DNA of 64,000 nt from contig CAYTEO010000003.1 of the NCBI GenBank assembly GCA_964436825.1, positions 62,001 to 126,000 of the forward strand, written 5' to 3'. The notes below the pieces were generated by a model that searched no databases, was not told the origin of the DNA, and worked only from the letters and a program-made list of their open reading frames with translations. Position numbers and translations under genes: made by a program. Shown here piece after piece: positions 1-8,704 of this stretch. Within the stretch, counting starts at the first letter, position 1. Every line of letters starts with the position of its first letter. Origin of the DNA: CAYTEO01 sp964436825 (GTDB lineage Bacteria > Krumholzibacteriota > Krumholzibacteriia > LZORAL124-64-63).

Positions 1-815
1 CGCGCGCCGTTGTCGGTGGCCACCAGCAGGTCCACCCTGCCGAGCAGATCGGCCAGTTCCAGCAGGTCCGTGGGCGGGGCGACGGCCAGCCCGGGCGCTG
101 CCCGACGCAGGTCGGCGACGAGAGCCCCGTCGCCGGGGCCGGGGACCAGCACCGGCACGGTTCCCTCCTCCGCCAGGGCGGCGACCAGCTCCGCCGCCCG
201 CGCCGCCGGCCAGGCCTTGGCGGGCCAGGTGGCGCTCAGGACCAGGGCGACGACCGGTCCCGGCGCCGCGTCCAGGAAACGGTCCCGCCACGCGAGGTAA
301 TCGGCTCCCAGCTCCTCCGACTTGACCGCCAGGGAAGGGCCAGGGGCCCAGCGCGGGGCCGGAAGCCTCATGGCACGCAGGATATCGGCAAAGCTCTCGG
401 CGGCGAACTGGCGCAACCGGCGCCCCGCCAGCTCGTTGCGGGGAACCCGGATGTTGTAGGCCCAGCGCCGCCACGGCAGGTCGTAGCCCACCCGCCAGCG
501 CGCGCCGCTGGCGGCCGTCCACAGGGCGGTACGCGGCGTGCTGAGCAGATCGACGACCAGGTCGTAGCGCTGCTCCCGCAGCCAACGGAACCAGCCGGCA
601 CCCAGCGGCCAGGCCACCGGCTCCACCCCCGGCAGCAGGTGGCGCAGCAGCGGCACGTAGGGCCGGTCCAGCAGCAGGCTCACCCGGGCCCCGGGCAGCG
701 ACCGCCGCAGGGCCCGCACGACCGGCACGCCGACCACGGCATCGCCCAGGGCGCGCCGGCGGATGACCAGGACCCTGGCGACGGGACCGGCGATCAGGGG
801 CGCATCGCTCCTCAT
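1..815 (-). CDS. GT9 (heptosyltransferase-like) glycosyltransferase, 3' truncated by window edge
   Basis: Reading the minus strand from the ATG at 815 gives an uninterrupted frame of about 271 codons that leaves the window. It opens M-R-S-D-A-P-L-I-A-G and then carries the Rossmann start V-L-V-I-R-R-R-A-L-G-D-A-V-V, typical of ADP-heptose:LPS heptosyltransferases. Later come a second-domain start (V-V-A-L-V-L-S-A-T-W-P-A-K) and L-V-A-T-D-N-G-A, just before the conserved donor-binding MH motif, which would lie beyond base 1. The start ATG overlaps the stop of the upstream GT9 gene (ATGA at 812-815), so translation is probably coupled. The role is inferred as adding a heptose or other sugar to the LPS core at the cytoplasmic face of the inner membrane; acceptor and donor are unknown. 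Confidence 0.82.
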   Translation of the reverse strand, partial: MRSDAPLIAGPVARVLVIRRRALGDAVVGVPVVRALRRSLPGARVSLLLDRPYVPLLRHLLPGVEPVAWPLGAGWFRWLREQRYDLVVDLLSTPRTALWTAASGARWRVGYDLPWRRWAYNIRVPRNELAGRRLRQFAAESFADILRAMRLPAPRWAPGPSLAVKSEELGADYLAWRDRFLDAAPGPVVALVLSATWPAKAWPAARAAELVAALAEEGTVPVLVPGPGDGALVADLRRAAPGLAVAPPTDLLELADLLGRVDLLVATDNGA

Positions 816-1960
816 GGCGATGCCTCCCCCGACAGCTCCCGTGCCGCCTCCAGGACCATTTCCACGGTGATGGCGGGCATGCAGACGAACTCGTCGCACA
901 CGTGGCGGTCGCAGGGGTGGCAGTCGGGGCGGGCGGCCAGGACCCGGAACGGTCCCAGGTGCGCATACGGGAACCAGAGGGAGGGGTCGGTGGGGCCGAA
1001 CAGTCCCACGGTGGGTCGGCCCATCGCCACGCCCGCGTGCATGATCCCGCCGTCGCAGCTGACCAGGCAGGCGCACGCCGCGACGACCCGCAGCGCCGCC
1101 CCCAGGTCGAGTACCGGGAGCAGGACGACTCCCGGCGGCTGGTCGCGGAACGCCGCCGCCAGGTCCGGGTCACCGGCCGGCGGCTGGAGGACGAGGACCG
1201 ACCGTCCCTCCCGCGCCAGCGCCTGCGCCACCTCCGCCCACCGCCGCGGCGACCAGCGCTTCGTCGGCCAGGTGGCACCGGGAGCCAGCAGGACGTAGCC
1301 ACCGGGCTCCTCTGCCTCCAGTCGCCGGCACGCCCGCAGGACGGCCCGGGGCCACGGGCCCTCCCGCGGCGGCAGGTAGGTGCGCCACCGCTTCCGCCTC
1401 CCCTCGTCGACGACCCAGTCGCGCAGCGACAGGCCGCTCTCGGCGTGACGCAGCGGCCAGAGGCGGGCCACGTGCGCACCCAGCCCCCCGGGCACGGCGT
1501 CCAGGAAACCGGGATCGTCCCCGGGAACCTCGTGGACGTCGGTGTAGAGCCGGGAGCGCCAGCCACGACTGCCCGCCAGGCGACGCGGGATCCCCGCCAG
1601 CCGCAGCAGCCAGGCGCTGCGGGGATTGAAAAAGAGGTCGACGGCGGCGTCGTAACCGGTCCTCCGCAGTTCCCGCACCAACCACGGCGTGGTCCGGGGA
1701 GCGACCGGCGGCGGGGTCCGCCGCCCATGCCGGCGGGCCGGGTGCCGCGGTCCGGACGCCAGCAGGTGCAGTCGCTCCAGCCACGGATGATCGCGCAGCA
1801 GCTCGCCGAAGGGCTGCTCGCAGAGGAAGCCGATCTCCAGCTCCGGATCCCCCCGGCGCAGGACATCCACGACGACGGTGCTCATGGCGACGTCGCCCAG
1901 GTAGCGCAGCCGGGTCACCAGGATCCGGCGCAGCGGCCGTCCCCCCAGCAGCCAGGTCAT
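812..1960 (-). CDS. GT9 family glycosyltransferase (heptosyltransferase-like)
   Basis: This 382-residue protein fits the usual GT9 length of 330-380. The N-terminal nucleotide-sugar fold begins R-I-L-V-T-R-L-R-Y-L-G-D-V. The C-terminal half has L-L-A-P-G-A-T-W-P-T-K-R-W and the donor-site block C-D-G-G-I-M-H-A-G-V-A-M-G followed by G-L-F-G-P-T-D-P. A Cys-rich stretch near the end (C-H-P-C-D-R-H-V-C) is common in this family. The ATG at 1960 overlaps the stop of the upstream fusion gene by 4 bp, and its own stop overlaps the next ATG. It is the third of four consecutive GT9 genes below lon. Family knowledge supports LPS core assembly; the exact sugar transferred cannot be read from the sequence. 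Confidence 0.9.
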   Translation of the reverse strand: MTWLLGGRPLRRILVTRLRYLGDVAMSTVVVDVLRRGDPELEIGFLCEQPFGELLRDHPWLERLHLLASGPRHPARRHGRRTPPPVAPRTTPWLVRELRRTGYDAAVDLFFNPRSAWLLRLAGIPRRLAGSRGWRSRLYTDVHEVPGDDPGFLDAVPGGLGAHVARLWPLRHAESGLSLRDWVVDEGRRKRWRTYLPPREGPWPRAVLRACRRLEAEEPGGYVLLAPGATWPTKRWSPRRWAEVAQALAREGRSVLVLQPPAGDPDLAAAFRDQPPGVVLLPVLDLGAALRVVAACACLVSCDGGIMHAGVAMGRPTVGLFGPTDPSLWFPYAHLGPFRVLAARPDCHPCDRHVCDEFVCMPAITVEMVLEAARELSGEASP

Positions 1961-3630
1961 CGGCCCACCTCCGCCCGGATGGACCTGACGGCGGCCGCCA
2001 GGTCGGGAACCACCCGCATTCCCGGCACCTCGCCCAGCTCCCGACGGGTCCGCTCGCCTTCGCCGGTCAGCACCAGGAAGGGGCGCAGACCCGCGCGCCG
2101 CGCCATCTGGACGTCGCTCGCCCTGTCCCCGACGACCCAGGCCCTGCCCGGCGGCCACGGGAAGTGCCGCGCCGCCTCCTCCACCAGGCCGGTCTCCGGT
2201 TTCCGGCAGCGGCAGCCCGCCTCCGGCGGATGGGGGCAGTAGTGGATGGCGGCCAGCGGCACGCCGGCCAGGGCCAGCAGGGTGGCGATCCGCCCCTGGA
2301 CGGCGACCGAGCGGCTCTCGGACATGTAGCCGCGGCCGATCCCCGACTGGTTGGTGACGATCACCAGCCGCAGGCCGGCCCGGTGGGCCTCGCGCAGCGC
2401 GTCGACGGCCCCGGGCAGGAAGCGGACCGCCTCGGGATCGTCCAGGTAGCCCGGATCGTCGACGATGACACCGTCGCGGTCCAGCAGGAGGGTGGGCCGT
2501 TCGCGCCCGGCCGTCGCCTCGTCCAGCAGGAGCGTCCCCGGTCCCGCCCGCGCGGCGAGCAGCGCGTCGGCGGCCGCGAGGACCCGGTCCGCGCCGATGG
2601 TCGCGAGGCAGAAGGTCGGCTCGGGGCAGGTCCGGCGGAAGCAGGGGTGGCAGGGGAAGCCCTCGGCCGCCAGGGCGCGGACGCGGACGCCGCGCGGGCC
2701 CGTCCAGGCGGGGCTGGAGGAACCGAACAGGCCGATCGTCGGCGTGCCGCAGGCGGCGGCCACGTGCATCAGGCCGCTGTCGTTGCCGACGAACAGCTCG
2801 GCGCTGCGGACCAGGGAGACGGCCTCGCGGAGGGACGTCGCCCCCACGAGATCGATCAGCACCGGCCGGTCCGTCCCCGGCCCGTCGTGGACGTCGACCC
2901 CGGCGGCGGCCGCGATCCCCCTGGCCGTGGTCCGGGCCGTGGCGTCCCCCAGCAGGACGACCCGCCTGCCGCGCGCGACGGCGTCCGCGACCAGCTCCGC
3001 CGCCCTTGGTGCCGGCCAGCTCTTGGCGCTCCCGTACGTGGCCCCGACGCCGACGACCCACCAGGGCGGTCCGGACCGCCAGGGGGGAGCGGGGTCCCAC
3101 TGCTCGACGACCGGCAACCAGGGCGGTACGGCCGGTACGCGGCAGCCTGCCAGCCCGGACGCCTCCCGTTCCACCCAGCGCCGCCAGAGCAGCTGCAGCT
3201 CCTCCAGGTAGTGCAGGTCGCCGCGAGGCGGTCGCGCCACCGGGTCGGTCAGCAGCCAGGCGCGCCCGTCCCCGCGGAAACCGATCCGGCGGTCGGCACC
3301 GCCCAGGCGGGCCACCAGGGCCGCCCGCAGGGAGGGCGGCAGCAGGATCGCCGTCCCCACGTCCAGGCGGCGCCACGCCGCCGCCTGCCGCAGCAGGCCG
3401 ACCGTTCCGGCGTGCCGCCCCCCGCGGGCATACGCGACCGTGTCGACCAGGCGGGGATCACCGTCGAGCAGGGGACGCCAGCGGCGGCGGACCGACAGGA
3501 CCGGCCGCGGCAGGCCGGCCAGCTTCGAGGTGGCGGCCAGCAGGTCCAGCAGGGAGGTCGCCATGACCAGGTCGCCGAGCCAGTTGGGGGCCGCCACCAG
3601 CAGCGGCGTCCGGGAGGGCGGGAGCGTCAT
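1957..3630 (-). CDS. Fusion of GT9 heptosyltransferase with GmhB-type heptose-bisphosphate phosphatase
   Basis: One 557-residue frame holds two enzymes. Residues 1 to about 345 are a GT9 transferase: P-N-W-L-G-D-L-V-M-A near the N-terminus, G-A-T-Y-G-S-A-K-S-W at mid-protein, and V-G-N-D-S-G-L-M-H-V-A-A-A-C-G-T-P-T as donor site. Residues from about 370 to the end are a HAD phosphatase of the GmhB/HisB-N class: L-L-D-R-D-G-V-I (nucleophile and acid/base Asp), V-T-N-Q-S-G-I-G-R-G, the zinc loop C-P-H-P then C-R-C-R-K-P, and V-G-D-R-A-S-D-V. GmhB removes the C7 phosphate during ADP-heptose synthesis, so synthesis and transfer of heptose may be joined in one chain. No frameshift or weak linker is visible. 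ATG at 3630 overlaps the upstream stop (ATGA). Confidence 0.9.
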   Translation of the reverse strand: MTLPPSRTPLLVAAPNWLGDLVMATSLLDLLAATSKLAGLPRPVLSVRRRWRPLLDGDPRLVDTVAYARGGRHAGTVGLLRQAAAWRRLDVGTAILLPPSLRAALVARLGGADRRIGFRGDGRAWLLTDPVARPPRGDLHYLEELQLLWRRWVEREASGLAGCRVPAVPPWLPVVEQWDPAPPWRSGPPWWVVGVGATYGSAKSWPAPRAAELVADAVARGRRVVLLGDATARTTARGIAAAAGVDVHDGPGTDRPVLIDLVGATSLREAVSLVRSAELFVGNDSGLMHVAAACGTPTIGLFGSSSPAWTGPRGVRVRALAAEGFPCHPCFRRTCPEPTFCLATIGADRVLAAADALLAARAGPGTLLLDEATAGRERPTLLLDRDGVIVDDPGYLDDPEAVRFLPGAVDALREAHRAGLRLVIVTNQSGIGRGYMSESRSVAVQGRIATLLALAGVPLAAIHYCPHPPEAGCRCRKPETGLVEEAARHFPWPPGRAWVVGDRASDVQMARRAGLRPFLVLTGEGERTRRELGEVPGMRVVPDLAAAVRSIRAEVGR

Positions 3631-4706
3631 GATCCGGCGCCGGCCCTGGCCCCCTCGACCGCCTCCATCAGGGTGTCGATATCGACGCGGCGACCCGGCT
3701 TGATGCGGATGACCCGCGCGTTCGGCCGGTCGGCGGGAACCCAGTCGGCGCCCTCGTTCTCCAGGAAGAGACCGACGCTCGGCACCCCCATGGCCGTCGC
3801 GAAGTGGAACAGGTCCGTGTTGCCGGCCACGACCAGGTCGCACTGCGATGCCAGCAGGACGACGTCGAACAGGGTCTCGCGGGGCAGCGCCAGGGGCGCG
3901 GTCGTCAGCCCCGACTCGAACTCCGCCAGCCGCTCGGGCGCCGCCGTCAGGGACAGGGCCAGGATCCGGCACGGCAGCTGGCTGGAGAGCTGGTTGACGA
4001 CGAAGTGCAGGTTCTGGACGGTCAGCCCGTGCCCGCTCTTGGCCAGGGCGGGATCGACGGCGATCAGCAGCTCGTCCCGGCGGGGCTTGTTGAAGTGGAC
4101 CAGCTGGCGCATGCGACGCACCCTCTCCTCCGGCAGCGGCCACTCCCGCAGCCCGCGCAGGGAGGGCAGGTCCAGGAAAGGGGTCGCCGCCTCGAGGCGA
4201 TCCCCGCGGTAGCGCCGCTGGTCCCGTGGCGGCCGGATCTCGAAGTTGACCGCCGGGTAGGAGCCGGGATGGGAGGGCCCCAGGCGCAGGGGAGCCCCGC
4301 TGGCCAGGGAGACGGCCTCCAGGCTGCCCTGGTGGCCGAAGGACATCAGGATGCTCGTCTGGTAGCCGCTGCGCCGGACCTGCTTGAGCAGGGCGAAGAA
4401 GGCCGGGCTCCAGGGCCGCAGTTGCCGGGGACCGTAGACCATGACCCTGCGGGCGAAACCGCTGGGCACGACCAGGGACGAGAGCGCCTCGGGGACCAGG
4501 ACGTCGATGTGGGTGGCCGGATAGCGCTGCCGGATGGCCCGCAGCAGCGGCACGTGGAACAGCAGGTCGGTCAGGTCGTCGTCCGCGATGGCCAGCACCG
4601 ACGCCCCGGCCCGGAACACGCCCGGCACGGTGAACGGCGGCGTCTCGCCCCTGCCCACCAGGCGCCCCACCAGTCCCGCCAGCAGATCCTTCCCCGCCAC
4701 GGTCAC
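3627..4706 (-). CDS. GT9-like glycosyltransferase, first of the four after lon
   Basis: A 359-residue protein starting at GTG 4706, chosen because that GTG overlaps the lon stop (GTGA, 4703-4706) and follows a purine-rich GGGAAGGGG. A GTG two codons downstream is also possible. The fold matches GT9: A-I-A-D-D-D-L-T-D-L-L-F-H-V-P-L-L in the first Rossmann strand and helix, and C-D-L-V-V-A-G-N-T-D-L-F-H-F-A-T-A-M-G-V-P-S-V-G-L-F near the end. The donor motif reads N-T-D-L-F-H rather than the usual D-S-G-x-M-H, so it is more divergent than its neighbours. It may use another sugar or be specialised in acceptor. Downstream it overlaps the fusion gene. Confidence 0.8.
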   Translation of the reverse strand: MTVAGKDLLAGLVGRLVGRGETPPFTVPGVFRAGASVLAIADDDLTDLLFHVPLLRAIRQRYPATHIDVLVPEALSSLVVPSGFARRVMVYGPRQLRPWSPAFFALLKQVRRSGYQTSILMSFGHQGSLEAVSLASGAPLRLGPSHPGSYPAVNFEIRPPRDQRRYRGDRLEAATPFLDLPSLRGLREWPLPEERVRRMRQLVHFNKPRRDELLIAVDPALAKSGHGLTVQNLHFVVNQLSSQLPCRILALSLTAAPERLAEFESGLTTAPLALPRETLFDVVLLASQCDLVVAGNTDLFHFATAMGVPSVGLFLENEGADWVPADRPNARVIRIKPGRRVDIDTLMEAVEGARAGAGS

Positions 4707-7117
4707 CCCTTCCCGCCTTCGCGGCCGGAGAGCCGCGCATACTGCTCGGGCAGGACCGCCTGCCAGACTTCCTCGACGTGCTCGACGCAGATGAACTCGA
4801 CGGCCTGGCGCACCTCGTCGGGGATCTCCTCCAGGTCCGCGCTGTTGGCCGCCGGCAGCAGGAGGCGCCGGATCCCCGCCCGGTGCGCCGCCAGGGACTT
4901 CTCCAGCAGTCCGCCGACCGGCAGCACCTCGCCGGTCAGGGTGATCTCGCCGGTCATCGCCGTGCGGCGGTCCACCGGCTTGCCGACCAGCAGGGAGAAC
5001 AGGACCGTCGCCATGGCGATCCCGGCGCTGGGCCCGTCCTTGGGGACCGCCCCCGCCGGCACGTGGATGTGGACATCGCGGGCGGTGAAGAACGTCGCCA
5101 GCTCCTGGCGGTGGCCGAACCGTGCCCGCAGGTAGGAGTGGGCCGCCTGGGCCGACTCCTGCATCACCTGTCCCAGCTGGCCCGTCAGGCGCATCTGGCC
5201 GTTGCCGCCGGGCAGGACGACTCCCTCCAGGTAGAGGATCTTGCCGCCGACGGGGGTCCAGGCCAGCCCCGTCACGACGCCGACCTTCGTCTTGCGGCGC
5301 AGCTGGTCGACGGCGTAGGGCGGGTTGCCCAGGAACTCGTCCAGGTTGCGGCTGGTGACACTGAAGCGGCGGTTGCGCCGGACGGCGACCTTGCGCGCCA
5401 CCTTGCGGCAGACGCCGCCGATCTTGCGTTCCAGCTCCCGGACCCCGGCCTCGCGCGTGTAGCCGGCGATCAGGTACCGCAGGCCGGCCTCGCTGAAGCG
5501 CAGGTTGCGGGAGGTCAGGCCGTTCTCCTCGATCTGCCGCGGGACGAGGTAGCGCTTGGCGATCTCCAGCTTCTCCAGGTTCGTGTAGCCAGGCAGCTGG
5601 ATGACCTCCATGCGGTCGAGCAGGGGCCGCGGGATGGTGTCCAGCATGTTCGCCGTGGTGATGAACAGGACCCGCGAGAGATCGAACGGCAGGGAGATGT
5701 AGTGGTCGGTGAAGGAGTTGTTCTGCTCGGGGTCGAGGACCTCCAGCAGGGCGCTGGCGGGGTCGCCGCGGAAGTCCTGGCCCAGCTTGTCGATCTCGTC
5801 GAGCATGATCAGCGGGTTGTTCGTCCCGCACTGGCGCAGCCCGGCGATGATCCGCCCCGGCATGGCCCCCACGTAGGTGCGCCGGTGGCCCCGGATCTCG
5901 GCCTCGTCGCGCATCCCGCCCAGGGAGAAGCGGAAGAACTCCCTGCCGACCGCCTCGGCGATGCTGCGCCCCAGGGAGGTCTTGCCCACCCCCGGCGGGC
6001 CCACCAGGCAGATGATCGGCCCGCGGTGGTCCCGTTTCAGCTTGCGGACGGCCAGGAACTCCAGGATCCGCTCCTTGACGTCCTCCAGGCCGTAGTGGTC
6101 GCGGTCCAGGATCCGCTGGGCGCGGCGCAGGTCGAGCTTGTCCTTGGAGGAGACGAGCCACGGCAGCTCCAGCAGCCAGTCCACGTAGGTCTTGCTGACG
6201 GTGTACTCGCTGGCCCCGGGAGACATGCGTGCCAGACGGTCCACCTCCCGCTCGGCGACCTCGCGGACCGCGTCGGGCAGGGCGGCGTCGCGGATCCGCT
6301 CGCGCAGCTCCTCGATCTCGAGGCTCGTGTCCTCGGTGTCCCCCAGCTCGCGCCGGATGGCCTTCAGCTGCTGGCGGAGGTAGTACTCGCGCTGGTCCTT
6401 GTCGATGGACTGGCGAACGGTCGACTGGAGCTTCTGCCCCAGCTCGACGACCTCCAGCTCCCGCATGACGATCCTGGCCAGCAGCTGCAGCCGGGCGGAA
6501 GGATCGACGGTCTCGAGGATCTGCTGCTTCTCGTCGACGGAGATGTCCAGGTTCGTGGCGATGAGGTCGGCCAGCCGCCCCGGATCGTCGATGTTCATCA
6601 CGACGATCTTCAGCTCGTCGGAGAGGTTCTCGCTGGCATCGACGATCTTCAGGAAGTTGTTGGCGACCCCGCGCATGTAGGCCAGGGTGCGCGAGTCCCG
6701 TCGCGTCTGCTCGTAGAGCGGGGCGACCCGCGCCTTCAGGTACGGCTCGGTGGCGATGAACTCCTCGATGCGGATCCGGGCGACCCCCTGCCCCAGCAGA
6801 CGCATGCTCCCGTCGGGGAACCGCAGCATCTTCTGGATGCGCACGGCGGTCCCGACACGGTAGAGGGAGGCCGTCTCCCCCTCCCCCTCCCCGCCCCCGG
6901 CGTTGTCCTCGTCCTGGCGCTGGGAGACGGTCCCGAGCATCTTGTCCCCCGTCAGGCAGTCGTCGGCCAGGCGGATGAGGTTCTCGTCGCTCAGCACCAG
7001 CGGCACCATCATGTAGGGGAAGACGACGGCCTCACTGATGGGCAGGATCGGCAGCACCGAGGGGACGGGAATGATCTCCCCGCCGCGGGCCGCTTTCTCG
7101 TTGCCGTTGTGATTCAT
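4703..7117 (-). CDS. lon: ATP-dependent Lon protease
   Basis: At 804 residues this is full length for bacterial LonA, the cytosolic AAA+ serine protease that degrades misfolded and regulatory proteins. The N-terminal substrate-binding domain starts at P-I-L-P-I-S-E-A (about residue 23). Walker A G-P-P-G-V-G-K-T is at 373-380, and Walker B follows as L-I-M-L-D-E-I-D. The protease domain shows K-D-G-P-S-A-G with catalytic Ser697, and G-G-L-L-E-K with Lys740. A short Gly/Glu-rich insertion at about residues 68-82 is unusual. ATG at 7117 follows a GGGGGAGAGGAG purine tract. It lies 56 bp below hsp20 in the same direction, and its stop overlaps the GTG of a glycosyltransferase gene, linking quality control to envelope genes. 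Confidence 0.98.
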   Translation of the reverse strand: MNHNGNEKAARGGEIIPVPSVLPILPISEAVVFPYMMVPLVLSDENLIRLADDCLTGDKMLGTVSQRQDEDNAGGGEGEGETASLYRVGTAVRIQKMLRFPDGSMRLLGQGVARIRIEEFIATEPYLKARVAPLYEQTRRDSRTLAYMRGVANNFLKIVDASENLSDELKIVVMNIDDPGRLADLIATNLDISVDEKQQILETVDPSARLQLLARIVMRELEVVELGQKLQSTVRQSIDKDQREYYLRQQLKAIRRELGDTEDTSLEIEELRERIRDAALPDAVREVAEREVDRLARMSPGASEYTVSKTYVDWLLELPWLVSSKDKLDLRRAQRILDRDHYGLEDVKERILEFLAVRKLKRDHRGPIICLVGPPGVGKTSLGRSIAEAVGREFFRFSLGGMRDEAEIRGHRRTYVGAMPGRIIAGLRQCGTNNPLIMLDEIDKLGQDFRGDPASALLEVLDPEQNNSFTDHYISLPFDLSRVLFITTANMLDTIPRPLLDRMEVIQLPGYTNLEKLEIAKRYLVPRQIEENGLTSRNLRFSEAGLRYLIAGYTREAGVRELERKIGGVCRKVARKVAVRRNRRFSVTSRNLDEFLGNPPYAVDQLRRKTKVGVVTGLAWTPVGGKILYLEGVVLPGGNGQMRLTGQLGQVMQESAQAAHSYLRARFGHRQELATFFTARDVHIHVPAGAVPKDGPSAGIAMATVLFSLLVGKPVDRRTAMTGEITLTGEVLPVGGLLEKSLAAHRAGIRRLLLPAANSADLEEIPDEVRQAVEFICVEHVEEVWQAVLPEQYARLSGREGGKG

Positions 7118-7173
7118 GCCTGGGTGCTCCTCTCCCCCTTCACCGCTGACGGGGGTCGCGGTCCTCCCTGTGC

Positions 7174-7617
7174 TCAGGGCTCGACGTCGATCCGGCGCCG
7201 GTCACCCGTTCCCCGCCGTCCCCTGGGCAGGATGACGTAGAGGAAACCTGCCTGGTAGCGGGCGATGGCCCGCCCGGGAACGACGTCGTCCGGCAGGGCG
7301 ATCCGCCGGCAGAACGGGCCCACGTTGATCTCCATCTTGTGGTAGTGCTTCTTGCCCTGGGGTGCGATATCCTGCCGGACGCCGCGGATCGTCAGGACCT
7401 GCCCGTCGGTGACGACCTCGATGGCGCCGGGATCCATCCCGGCCAGCTCCATCTGGACGACGAAGCTGTCCTCGGTCTCGTAGGCGTCGGTGGCCGGTCG
7501 CCAGGTCATGTCGTCGTCCACCGGGAAGGCCACGCGACCCCGCACGTGGACGAGGATCTCGTAGAGATCCGTCACCCCCTCGGGCGTGCCGCCTCGCCAC
7601 CGCTGGTACCGGGACAT
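7174..7617 (-). CDS. Small heat shock protein, Hsp20/alpha-crystallin family
   Basis: A 147-residue protein carrying an alpha-crystallin domain: W-R-P-A-T-D-A-Y-E-T-E-D at its start, V-V-Q-M-E-L-A-G-M-D (the A-x-L-P-G-like strand), L-T-I-R-G-V-R, and a late I-A-R-Y-Q-A-G-F-L-Y-V that replaces the common A-x-x-x-n-G-v-L motif. It is an ATP-independent holdase for unfolding proteins. I place the start at ATG 7617 because GAGGAGG sits 8 bp upstream. The in-frame ATG at 7650 lies only a few bases from a predicted -10 box and would probably not be transcribed. The gene leads the lon transcription unit, a sensible stress pairing. A -35/-10 pair lies at 7654-7682. Confidence 0.93.
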   Translation of the reverse strand: MSRYQRWRGGTPEGVTDLYEILVHVRGRVAFPVDDDMTWRPATDAYETEDSFVVQMELAGMDPGAIEVVTDGQVLTIRGVRQDIAPQGKKHYHKMEINVGPFCRRIALPDDVVPGRAIARYQAGFLYVILPRGRRGTGDRRRIDVEP

Positions 7618-7653
7618 GCCATCAACCTCCTCGCGCCGTCGTCTCGCCATTGC

Positions 7654-7682
7654 ATGCTATCGCCCGACCCAGGCAGCGTCAA
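7654..7682 (-). promoter_or_regulatory. Candidate sigma70-type promoter for hsp20-lon
   Basis: On the minus strand TTGACG is followed after 17 bp by TAGCAT. The -35 box overlaps the stop codon of the upstream kinase gene. The predicted start is near 7647, about 30 bases before the hsp20 ATG. No heat-shock sigma consensus is visible. Confidence 0.55.
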
Positions 7683-8626
7683 CCTCGCTCCCCCGCCGGC
7701 GGCAGCCAGGCGGGTCGTTCCGGCCGGATCCTTCCCCTGGCGAGCAGCTGCAGGGCGGTTTGCCGGTCGGGCAGGCCGGCGCGCCCGCCGTAGGCGCCGC
7801 ACTTCAGGCCCGCGACGGCGGCGGCGAAGCGCAGCGCCTCCTCCGGCTCCCAGCCCTCGGCACGCGCCACGGCGTAACCGCCGTGGAAGGCGTCTCCCGC
7901 GCCGGTGGTGTCGACGACCGGGACGGCGAAGGCCGGGACGTGACGCGGCGCATCCGGTCGCCACAGGACGGCGCCGGCCTCGCCGCAGGTCATCGCGACG
8001 ACCTCCGGTCCCAGGGCCCGGAGCTCCCGCAGCGCCTGCAGCGGTTCCCGGAGGCCTGTCAGCTCGGTGGCGAACGTCTCGCTGGCGACGACATCGCTGC
8101 AGCTGGCCGCCAGCTCGCCGGTGCCGGGACGGGCCGTGCCGGCATCCATCACGGCGGGGATCCCCCGGCGCCTCGCCGCGGCGGCCAGCAGGGCGGCCGC
8201 CGCCGTCTCGTGGCCGTCGCAGAGCAGCAGGTCGACACCGTCCAGCCATGCCGGGTCGACCTCTTCCGGCCGCAGCGGGGGGAGGTTGCCGCGCTGCCAG
8301 AGGATGCGCCGGCGTCCCTGCCGGGGATCGACGAGGATGACCGCCTGGGGGGTCTCCGCGCCCCGGCGCTCCGGTGCCAGGGAGAGATCGATCCCCTCCC
8401 GTGCCAGCTCCTCCCGCTGGCGCCGGCCGGGGAGATCGTCGGCCAGGGGGGTCACCAGGACGACCTCGGCCCCCAGCCTGGCGGCCGCCACGGCAGCGGT
8501 GGCCGCCGGGCCGCCACCCTGCTGGCGGATCGACGGCACCTCCAGCTTGCGGTCGGGAGCCGGAAAACGCTCCGTCACCACGGTGACGTCCCAGGCGTTG
8601 TAGCCGACGACGAGGATCCTCGCCAC
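7679..8626 (-). CDS. PfkB/ribokinase-family carbohydrate kinase
   Basis: A 315-residue sugar or nucleoside kinase of the ribokinase superfamily. The N-terminal V-V-G-Y-N-A-W-D-V strand is followed by the G-G-G-P-A-A-T-A-A-V glycine motif. Near the C-terminus the second signature D-T-T-G-A-G-D-A-F-H-G-G carries the catalytic Asp and the anion hole. V-M-T-C-G-E-A-G-A-V matches the ATP-binding region. The substrate cannot be read from these motifs; adenosine, fructose, ribose or 2-keto-3-deoxygluconate are all possible. The GTG start at 8626 is supported by GGGGGAGGA four bases upstream. It is divergent from the HIT gene, with 78 bp between them, and ends right against the hsp20 promoter. Confidence 0.9.
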   Translation of the reverse strand: MARILVVGYNAWDVTVVTERFPAPDRKLEVPSIRQQGGGPAATAAVAAARLGAEVVLVTPLADDLPGRRQREELAREGIDLSLAPERRGAETPQAVILVDPRQGRRRILWQRGNLPPLRPEEVDPAWLDGVDLLLCDGHETAAAALLAAAARRRGIPAVMDAGTARPGTGELAASCSDVVASETFATELTGLREPLQALRELRALGPEVVAMTCGEAGAVLWRPDAPRHVPAFAVPVVDTTGAGDAFHGGYAVARAEGWEPEEALRFAAAVAGLKCGAYGGRAGLPDRQTALQLLARGRIRPERPAWLPPAGERG

Positions 8627-8643
8627 GCGTTCCTCCCCCGTGG

Positions 8644-8672
8644 TTGCGCCTCCGGCCGGGATCCGCTACAGT
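8644..8672 (+). promoter_or_regulatory. Candidate promoter for the HIT-family gene
   Basis: TTGCGC, 17 bp, TACAGT on the plus strand. The -35 match is weak (three of six) and the -10 fair. The predicted start lies about 25 bases before the ATG at 8705. Confidence 0.35.
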
Positions 8673-8704
8673 GGCACGTCGACATCCGGCCAAGGGAGTG
8701 TGAG

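Noticed and set aside
7618..7650. Upstream ATG at 7650 as the hsp20 start
   Set aside because: It lies a few bases from the predicted -10 and has no ribosome site, whereas ATG 7617 has GAGGAGG at good distance.
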